12,415 bases of DNA from positions 1 through 12,415 of the forward strand of contig JAIUMB010000065.1 of the NCBI GenBank assembly GCA_022565745.1. Direction: 5' to 3'. This DNA comes from Cryomorphaceae bacterium. Lineage in GTDB: Bacteria > Bacteroidota > Bacteroidia > Flavobacteriales > Schleiferiaceae. The first letter of the stretch is position 1, and every line of letters begins with the position of its first letter. A model generated the notes under the pieces. That model worked only from the letters and a program-made list of their open reading frames with translations. It did no database searches and was not told where the DNA came from. This document shows positions 7,469-12,415 of this stretch, one piece after another. The position numbers and the translations under genes were made by a program.

Positions 7469-8182
7469 ATGATGAAACGTTTTACTATATTTTTACTGAT
7501 ATTGCCACTGTTCATGAGCGCTCAATCACTTGAGATTGTATCATTTGATTCGGTGGTTTACGGTCACGCACTCAATGATCTTGACATCTACGGCAACGCT
7601 TCTATAAGAAACAATGCTTCTCAAGATATTGAAGTAATGGTGACGCGAAGTGTTGATACGTCCAACACACTTACCCAATCCAATGCCATTTGCTGGGGTA
7701 TGTGTTTTGCTCCGGAAGTGGATACCAGTCCAATTCCCATCACCATCAATGCCGGCATGACCAATTCCAATGATTTTAATGGTCATGTTTATCCGCCTAT
7801 GGATGGCACGCCGCGTACAGGGTCTATAACTTATACTTTCTTTGACAAAAACAATCCGAGTGATCAGGTATCCATGACGGTTACTTACATTACCACTCAA
7901 GATTTTTCTGTTAATGAAAAGAAGAATGAAAAAATCCGCTTGAAAGTGTATCCAAATCCTGCGAAAGACGTTGTTTACATCGATATGCACCAAATTAATT
8001 CCAACGATGTGCGCCTTGTCGTCAATGATGTTATTGGAAACACCATTATGGAAAAACAAATTTCAGGTTACAGCAATCGCGAATCGGTTGATATTCACAA
8101 TTTGCGCTCTGGCTACTATTTCTTCAACCTTTATGTAGACGGAAGCCTTTTGGGTACAAAACGCGTACATGTGGTTCAGTAA
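7469..8182 (+). CDS. small secreted protein with T9SS type A sorting domain
   Basis: Product of 237 residues. A signal peptide ends near Ala18 (MSAQ), followed by a beta-sandwich-like domain of about 125 residues and a T9SS type A sorting domain (159-237, KVYPNPAK to GTKRVHVVQ). The mature domain holds only two cysteines, Cys75 and Cys79 in ICWGMC, followed by a PPMDGTPRTGSITYTF stretch. I have a recollection of similar small sorted proteins in Bacteroidota but no named function. The start could be either of two adjacent ATG codons (7469 or 7472). It is divergent from the Omp28-TlpA-barrel operon and closed by a strong terminator, so it is monocistronic. The position next to two thioredoxin-fold proteins makes the CWGMC pair a plausible substrate or partner of them; this is inference. 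Confidence 0.87.
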   Translation: MMKRFTIFLLILPLFMSAQSLEIVSFDSVVYGHALNDLDIYGNASIRNNASQDIEVMVTRSVDTSNTLTQSNAICWGMCFAPEVDTSPIPITINAGMTNSNDFNGHVYPPMDGTPRTGSITYTFFDKNNPSDQVSMTVTYITTQDFSVNEKKNEKIRLKVYPNPAKDVVYIDMHQINSNDVRLVVNDVIGNTIMEKQISGYSNRESVDIHNLRSGYYFFNLYVDGSLLGTKRVHVVQ

Positions 8183-8204
8183 CCCTTACTTTCACAATAT
8201 TTTG

Positions 8205-8238
8205 AGCACTTAAGTTAAAAACTTAAGTGCTTTTTTTT
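8205..8238 (+). terminator. strong rho-independent terminator
   Basis: A perfect 11-base stem, AGCACTTAAGT / ACTTAAGTGCT, with loop TAAAA lies at 8205-8231 and runs into eight T residues (8231-8238). It closes the gene ending at 8182. It lies just before the YvlD-like gene on the same strand, so that gene needs its own promoter or read-through. Confidence 0.93.
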
Positions 8239-8262
8239 ATTTTTACACCAAATAAAATTGAC

Positions 8263-8658
8263 ATGCCTCAATACGAATACCATTACAATGAACAAAGAAT
8301 TCCGTTTTTGGTAAGACTAATTGTATCCACCTTAAGTGTATTCTTTGCTGCTTACATCCTTAACGGTGTTGATGTTCCTAAATTTACTACGGCCATCTGG
8401 ATTGCCTTGGCCATCGGTCTGCTCAATTTGTTTGTTCGACCCATTCTGATCTTTCTTACCCTGCCTGCTACTCTAATAACTTTTGGTTTATTTCTATTTG
8501 TCATCAATGCCGTGGTGGTTTTGATGGCGGCATCTTTGGTCAAAAACTTTGAAGTGCATAGTTTTGGCTGGGCCCTTCTGTTTTCTCTTCTCGTATCCCT
8601 GTTTAACGGATTGATGCTAGCCATTGGAGGCTATAAAAAAACCAATATCAATCGTTGA
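8263..8658 (+). CDS. YvlD / phage-holin-family-like small membrane protein
   Basis: Product of 131 residues with four predicted membrane segments, roughly residues 16-33, 40-57, 60-85 and 98-118. The stretch LFVRPILIFLTLP followed by FGLFLFVINA is characteristic of the YvlD family (often annotated phage holin family 4). Despite that name, these are chromosomal membrane proteins of unknown function and nothing here suggests a prophage. I placed the start at the ATG at 8263. The frame is open back to a GTG at 8227, but that codon lies inside the terminator stem, so it is unlikely to be used. A 37-base gap separates the gene from folK on the same strand, so the two may share a transcript. Confidence 0.85.
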   Translation: MPQYEYHYNEQRIPFLVRLIVSTLSVFFAAYILNGVDVPKFTTAIWIALAIGLLNLFVRPILIFLTLPATLITFGLFLFVINAVVVLMAASLVKNFEVHSFGWALLFSLLVSLFNGLMLAIGGYKKTNINR

Positions 8659-8695
8659 TGATTAACAAATGTGCCTTTATACCTATTTTATTTAG

Positions 8696-9223
8696 ATGCA
8701 AACCATCCAAAAGGGAGAACCCATCATCTTGCTTACCGGCTCAAATCTGGGCGAATCATTAGAAATCTTAGCTCATGCCAAGGAAAAACTAGACGCCATA
8801 TTTAATACTTCCTGCCTAGCGTCTGCTGTGTTTGCCTCTCCTCCATGGGGCTTTGAAGCCAAAAACGATTTTTACAATCAAGCCCTGGTCTATGACAATC
8901 ATTCAACATCCTTATCACCACTGGCGTTGATGGATGAAATTCTTAGCATTGAAGCTTCTTGCGGGCGCCTCAGAAACAATAGCAAAAACTACCAATCGCG
9001 AACTTTGGATATCGACATTATTGTTATTGGCAAACGCATAATCAATCACCCCACACTTACCGTTCCCCATCCCAGACTTCAGGAAAGGCGCTTTGTATTG
9101 GAGCCCATATGTGATGTTGTACCAAAGATGGTGCACCCAACCACAGGTTTAACCTTTATCGAACTACTGGAAAAATGTACAGATGATTCCGTGGTAAAGA
9201 AATTAGACCGACAACCTTTATAA
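8696..9223 (+). CDS. folK: 2-amino-4-hydroxy-6-hydroxymethyldihydropteridine diphosphokinase (HPPK)
   Basis: Product of 175 residues. It transfers pyrophosphate from ATP to 6-hydroxymethyl-7,8-dihydropterin, the step before dihydropteroate synthase in folate synthesis, in the cytoplasm. Visible family motifs are GSNLG (residues 15-19) near the start, SPPWGF (48-53), the magnesium-binding signature RTLDIDI with Asp105 and Asp107, and the PHPRLQERRFVLEP block (124-137). Length is normal for a single-domain FolK, with no fusion to FolB or FolP. ATG start at 8696. It follows the YvlD-like gene closely and is convergent with holB; the two stop codons lie within the same six bases, so no terminator fits between them. 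Confidence 0.96.
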   Translation: MQTIQKGEPIILLTGSNLGESLEILAHAKEKLDAIFNTSCLASAVFASPPWGFEAKNDFYNQALVYDNHSTSLSPLALMDEILSIEASCGRLRNNSKNYQSRTLDIDIIVIGKRIINHPTLTVPHPRLQERRFVLEPICDVVPKMVHPTTGLTFIELLEKCTDDSVVKKLDRQPL

Positions 9224-10369
9224 AATATCGAGCGGTTTCGGAATGATTCCCCGCTTCAAAAGGTAGTGAACGCGAATACTCAAGTCGGTCATAACTATCT
9301 TAACACTACACGTGCGTTCGATGTCAGCAACGGCACTGTCAAGTTCATTCATTATCAACCAAGCATTTTCAGGGTTAATGATCTTAGAAAAATTGACCAT
9401 TTTAAAATCGGTATTGGCGAAAATGGGATTCTCTGTTGATGTTCGAAAATTACTCAACACCGCTTGTCGGATGGTTTGCAGAGAAAATTGTAGAAATGCA
9501 ATCGTAAATGCTCGGCTTTTTTTACTCAAATCCTCTGACAGCTTAATGATTTCTGGCATATTCACCGAGTAACTTACCCGCATCCACAAAGTAAAATATG
9601 TTGCCAATTCTGTAAGCGAATCCGATTGAGCAGCCAACTCTAAAGCATCACTAAGGTTACCTTCAGCCAGTTGTGCCAACACCTCGGGATTGCCAACACC
9701 TTTAGCTTCCAAGGCTTTGCGAACCTCCTCCTCGGTCAAACGAGGAAAGTAAACCGATTGCATTCGACTGGTTATGGTGGGCAACAACAGACCATAGCGT
9801 TCAGAAACCATGATGATGACCGTCTTATCTTCAGGTTCTTCTATGTTTTTAAGAAGCTTATTGGCTGTCTCTGTGTTGAGTAACTCAGGCAACCAAATAA
9901 AAACAACTTTGTATCCGCCATAAAAGGATTTATAACTGAGCTTTTCGTTGATATACGCCGCTTCTTTAACACGGATTTGCATCGTTTTTTGCTCGGCATT
10001 GATGAAGCGCTTCCAATCGCCAAAGGATAAATATGGGTTGGCCATAACCGCTTCACGCCATGTCTTGATAAATTCTTCACTTAAACCATCCAAATCATTG
10101 CTCTTGTCAATATAGGTTGGAAAGATAAAATGCACATCTGGGTGGGTAAGCTTAGCCATCTGCTTGCAAGAAGCACAGGTCATACAGGCGCCTTTCTCTG
10201 AAGGTTGCTCGCAAAGCAGCAGGGCAACATACGCCATGGCCACAGTGAATTTTCCATTTCCAGATGGACCATAAAACAACTGTGCATGACTGTTTCTCCC
10301 GTCGAAAAACGATTGGATAATCAGGCCTTTTTCCTTGGCGTGGAAAGTGTTGTAATCAAAAGCAATCAT
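9218..10369 (-). CDS. holB: DNA polymerase III delta' subunit (clamp loader)
   Basis: Product of 383 residues with the AAA+ fold of clamp-loader subunits. A P-loop-like GPSGNGKFT is at 34-42, with Phe where a Ser/Thr normally follows GK. Four cysteines for a zinc site are at 53, 62, 65 and 68. A Walker B position reads WLPE (159-162), followed by LLNTETANKLLKNIEEP. The sensor region reads TSRMQ (200-204), where ATP-hydrolysing family members carry SRC. These changes fit delta', which does not hydrolyse ATP; it helps load the sliding clamp in the replisome. The C-terminal part is the collar domain. ATG start at 10367-10369. It is divergent from mnmE across 67 bases and its stop overlaps that of folK on the other strand. 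Confidence 0.92.
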   Translation of the reverse strand: MIAFDYNTFHAKEKGLIIQSFFDGRNSHAQLFYGPSGNGKFTVAMAYVALLLCEQPSEKGACMTCASCKQMAKLTHPDVHFIFPTYIDKSNDLDGLSEEFIKTWREAVMANPYLSFGDWKRFINAEQKTMQIRVKEAAYINEKLSYKSFYGGYKVVFIWLPELLNTETANKLLKNIEEPEDKTVIIMVSERYGLLLPTITSRMQSVYFPRLTEEEVRKALEAKGVGNPEVLAQLAEGNLSDALELAAQSDSLTELATYFTLWMRVSYSVNMPEIIKLSEDLSKKSRAFTIAFLQFSLQTIRQAVLSNFRTSTENPIFANTDFKMVNFSKIINPENAWLIMNELDSAVADIERTCSVKIVMTDLSIRVHYLLKRGIIPKPLDIL

Positions 10370-10374
10370 CAGCG

Positions 10375-10382
10375 CGAAGATA
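10375..10382 (-). promoter_or_regulatory. candidate -7 box of holB
   Basis: On the minus strand TATCTTCG matches TAnnTTTG at all but one position and ends five bases before the holB ATG. If used, the holB message would start at or very near its start codon. No TTG is visible at the -33 distance. Confidence 0.3.
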
Positions 10383-10424
10383 CAATAACAGTGAAGACTT
10401 TTCTCTGGAAAAGTAAAATCGTCC

Positions 10425-10432
10425 TACCTTTG
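10425..10432 (+). promoter_or_regulatory. -7 promoter box of mnmE
   Basis: TACCTTTG is an exact match to the Bacteroidota -7 consensus TAnnTTTG and ends only four bases before the mnmE ATG. A start of transcription a few bases downstream would put the 5' end at or almost at the start codon, giving a leaderless or nearly leaderless message. The -33 element is not clear. Confidence 0.55.
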
Positions 10433-10436
10433 TCGA

Positions 10437-11804
10437 ATGGAAAACAATCAACCCATCATCGCCATTGCCACGCCATCTGGTATGGGGGCCATTGCCGTAT
10501 TGCGTCTCTCGGGTAAAGGCGTTATTGACATCGTCGACGGCGTCTTTCACGGTAAAAAATCACTTTCGCAGCAAAAGGGTTATACCGTGCATTTCGGTGA
10601 AATCAAAGACGGTGATCAGGTGATGGATGAAGTATTGGTCACATTGTTTCGAGCACCAAAATCTTTCACCGGCGAGGATGTGGTGGAAATATCTTGTCAT
10701 GGCTCCACCTATATCCAACAGCGCCTACTCCACTTATTTATTGAAAAAGGTGTGCGCATGGCTGAGCCCGGTGAATTTACCATGCGTGGTTTTTTCAACG
10801 GAAAAATGGATTTGAGTCAGGCCGAAGCCGTAGCCGATCTCATCCATGCCGAAAGCGAAGCCTCAGCAAAAGTCGCACTACAACAAATGCGTGGCGGATT
10901 TAGCGAAGAACTGGCCGGATTGCGCGAGCAGCTGATCAACTTTGCATCGTTGATTGAGCTCGAACTCGATTTTTCTGAAGAGGATGTGGCCTTTGCAGAT
11001 CGTGATCAACTCCATCAATTACTGGACAATATTGTCAAAGTTGTTCGCTCACTCAGTGAAAGTTTTCGCTTGGGCAATGTCATTAAAAACGGCATCCCGG
11101 TAGCCATTGTAGGCGCCCCCAATGCCGGGAAATCTACCTTGCTCAACGCCTTGCTCAAAGAAGAACGTGCCATTGTAAGCGAAATCGCCGGTACCACCCG
11201 CGACACCATTGAAGACGAAATTCAGTTGGGCGGACTCACCTACCGCTTTATCGATACCGCGGGGATTCGTGAGACCCAAGACACCATTGAAAGCATAGGC
11301 ATTAAAAAGGCCTACGAAAAAATCGATTTGGCCCATATCGTGTTATTTCTATTCGATGCCCGATTGCCTTTGGAAGATATCAAACGCGACTACAACGACA
11401 TCAAAGGACGGTGTAAGCACAAAACATTGATTGTACTGGCCAATAAGTCTGACCTTCACGAAGTGGAGAAGCCCGCGTTTATCGAACACCCCTTTATAAA
11501 TATGTCGGCCGCTACTGGAACCGGCACCGACGAAGTCCTCCGCGCCCTAACCAACGCCGTTGAAACCAATGCGTTGTCCAACAACGAAGTGGTGGTCACC
11601 AACGCCCGTCACTTTCAGAACTTGGAACAGACCTTAGCAGTCATAAACCGCATAAAAGAGGGTCTAAGCAACGGCATCAGTGGAGATTTTCTCGCCCAAG
11701 ATGTGCGTGAGGCATTGCGTTATCTCGGCAACATCACCGGTGCAATTGAAATTGACCGCGATATACTGGGAACGATTTTTGGGAAGTTTTGTATCGGAAA
11801 ATAA
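10437..11804 (+). CDS. mnmE: tRNA modification GTPase MnmE
   Basis: Complete product of 455 residues. With MnmG it adds the carboxymethylaminomethyl group to U34 of certain tRNAs, using methylene-tetrahydrofolate. The N-terminal folate-binding domain opens with IAIATPSGMGAIAVLRLSG, and GEFTMRGFFNGKMDLSQAEAV and related helices follow. The embedded G domain has G1 GAPNAGKST (226-234), G2 within GTTRDT (252-257), G3 DTAG (273-276) and G4 NKSD (336-339). The protein ends in CIGK (452-455), with the catalytic cysteine of the family. All key residues are present and the length is normal. The ATG at 10437 is fixed by the conserved N-terminus. Six bases separate its stop from the next start, so the repeat protein is likely on the same message. 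Confidence 0.98.
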   Translation: MENNQPIIAIATPSGMGAIAVLRLSGKGVIDIVDGVFHGKKSLSQQKGYTVHFGEIKDGDQVMDEVLVTLFRAPKSFTGEDVVEISCHGSTYIQQRLLHLFIEKGVRMAEPGEFTMRGFFNGKMDLSQAEAVADLIHAESEASAKVALQQMRGGFSEELAGLREQLINFASLIELELDFSEEDVAFADRDQLHQLLDNIVKVVRSLSESFRLGNVIKNGIPVAIVGAPNAGKSTLLNALLKEERAIVSEIAGTTRDTIEDEIQLGGLTYRFIDTAGIRETQDTIESIGIKKAYEKIDLAHIVLFLFDARLPLEDIKRDYNDIKGRCKHKTLIVLANKSDLHEVEKPAFIEHPFINMSAATGTGTDEVLRALTNAVETNALSNNEVVVTNARHFQNLEQTLAVINRIKEGLSNGISGDFLAQDVREALRYLGNITGAIEIDRDILGTIFGKFCIGK

Positions 11805-11810
11805 ACACGC

Positions 11811-12200
11811 ATGCGCTTAACCATACTAGCCCTTTTTCTTTTTTTCTGCGTAAACGAAACGCTTGCACAGCGCATTTTCGACGACGCCGGGCGGTTGGTT
11901 GGTCGGGTAGACAACAACCGCTATCTCGATGCCTCGGGGCGTTTGATGGGCCGGGTTGACAACAACCGAGTGCTGGACGCATCTGGGCGCATGCTGGGCC
12001 GCATGGAAGACAACCGACTGATGGACGCATCCGGTCGATTGATAGGCCGCACCGATGGCAATCGCTTACACGATCAATCCGGGCGCTTAATTGGCCGGAT
12101 TGATGGACAAAGAATTTTAGATGCTTCCGGCAGACTCACCGGCCGCTATGAAGGCCTCACACAACAAGAAGTGGTCTTGTTTTTTTACTATTATCGCTGA
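11811..12200 (+). CDS. small secreted protein of six 16-residue repeats
   Basis: Product of 129 residues. A signal peptide (MRLTILALFLFF, cleavage near Ala19-Gln20) is followed by six contiguous 16-residue repeats (residues 21-116), for example RYLDASGRLMGRVDNN. A 13-residue tail comes last, with the aromatic, hydrophobic run VVLFFYYYR. The repeat pattern is R-x-[LF]-D-x-[SA]-G-R-[LM]-x-G-R-x-[DE]-x-x, and Gly-Arg pairs recur at fixed spacing. The chain is strongly basic overall and has no cysteine after the signal peptide. Short Gly-rich strand-turn units of this kind suggest a beta-repeat fold. Similarity to the small 'beta flower' repeat proteins is a guess from memory, unverified. Function unknown. 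It starts six bases after mnmE and probably shares its transcript, though an envelope role unrelated to tRNA modification is likely. Confidence 0.85.
   Translation: MRLTILALFLFFCVNETLAQRIFDDAGRLVGRVDNNRYLDASGRLMGRVDNNRVLDASGRMLGRMEDNRLMDASGRLIGRTDGNRLHDQSGRLIGRIDGQRILDASGRLTGRYEGLTQQEVVLFFYYYR
11871..12158 (+). repeat. six tandem 48-base coding repeats
   Basis: Six in-frame units of exactly 48 bases encode the six 16-residue repeats with no insertions or spacers. The units are diverged in DNA sequence, but GGNCG and GGCCG around the two Gly-Arg pairs are recognisable in each. The preserved period with diverged bases indicates old duplication under selection for protein structure rather than a recent array expansion. 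Confidence 0.9.
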
Positions 12201-12383
12201 CGATTTTTCCCCAAATACCAATACATATTACGGGAATGTTAATGGTTTATACCCCTGATTTTTAAATACATAAACGCGCCAACACATATTGTTATCTATT
12301 TTAATCATTCCATTCTTACAGGTGCTTAACACAAAGGAAACACCGCAGCCCTATTGTTAACCTTCTCATAAAACCCGTTTACA

Positions 12384-12411
12384 TTGGGGTAATACCATCT
12401 GGGTAGTTTTG
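12384..12411 (+). promoter_or_regulatory. promoter for a gene beyond the right edge
   Basis: TTG at 12384-12386 and TAGTTTTG at 12404-12411 match the Bacteroidota -33 and -7 elements, separated by 17 bases. It is the most complete promoter in the window. The gene would begin to the right of base 12415. The rest of the 215-base stretch after 12200 shows no gene and no convincing terminator. Confidence 0.6.
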
Positions 12412-12415
12412 CAGC

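Noticed and set aside
7541..8059. 172-residue open frame on the minus strand, antisense to the small T9SS protein gene.
   Set aside because: It lies wholly inside a well-supported gene, its translation shows no domain or signal peptide, and it has no start context.
8227..8262. Upstream GTG start for the YvlD-like gene, adding 12 residues.
   Set aside because: The codon lies in the stem of the strong terminator and the added residues come from its T-run; the ATG at 8263 is the natural start.
8263..8658. Holin-like protein as evidence of a prophage.
   Set aside because: The family name is misleading; no phage structural, lysis or integrase gene is present and the neighbours are housekeeping genes.
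11734..12030. Cysteine- and proline-rich open frame on the minus strand across the repeat gene.
   Set aside because: It is the complement of the GGNCG-rich repeats and of the mnmE end; its apparent repetition is inherited from the coding repeats.
11871..12158. Possible CRISPR array because of regular tandem units.
   Set aside because: The units are contiguous without spacers, diverged, in frame and coding, with no cas genes nearby.

Overview
The window looks like chromosome of a member of the Bacteroidota, most likely class Flavobacteriia. Three encoded proteins end in a type IX secretion (T9SS) type A sorting domain beginning with a YPNP or FPNP motif. Shine-Dalgarno sequences are weak or absent, and several upstream regions carry the Bacteroidota promoter box TAnnTTTG. 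No genus can be named from the sequence alone.

Layout, left to right. (1) 1-636 is the 3' end of a MacB/FtsX-type ABC permease. (2) On the minus strand, convergent with it, is a small collagen-like lipoprotein gene (644-1174). It lies directly behind a terminator hairpin (1197-1224) that ends the next minus-strand gene. (3) 1272-3230 encodes a large secreted Omp28/thioredoxin-like protein with a jelly-roll-like region and a T9SS sorting domain. (4) After a 278-base AT-rich spacer with overlapping dyads, a tight minus-strand operon (transcribed 7297 to 3509) encodes a second Omp28-like T9SS protein, a TlpA-type thioredoxin and a probable outer-membrane beta-barrel. (5) Divergent from it, 7469-8182 encodes a small T9SS-sorted protein and ends in a strong rho-independent terminator. 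(6) A housekeeping block follows: a YvlD-like membrane protein, folK, holB (convergent with folK, stops overlapping) and mnmE (divergent from holB). (7) Six bases after mnmE is a small secreted protein made of six uninterrupted 16-residue repeats. (8) The right edge carries a good promoter for a gene outside the window.

The most coherent theme is extracytoplasmic thiol chemistry at 3509-8182. The four mature exported proteins there each contain exactly one close cysteine pair: CGPC, CKPC, CVGGIC and CWGMC. A third redox-like protein with CPPC (1272-3230) is next door. I infer a cell-envelope or surface disulfide system in which TlpA, an Omp28-like oxidoreductase delivered by T9SS, and a beta-barrel act together. 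The second item worth attention is the 16-residue repeat protein apparently co-transcribed with mnmE.
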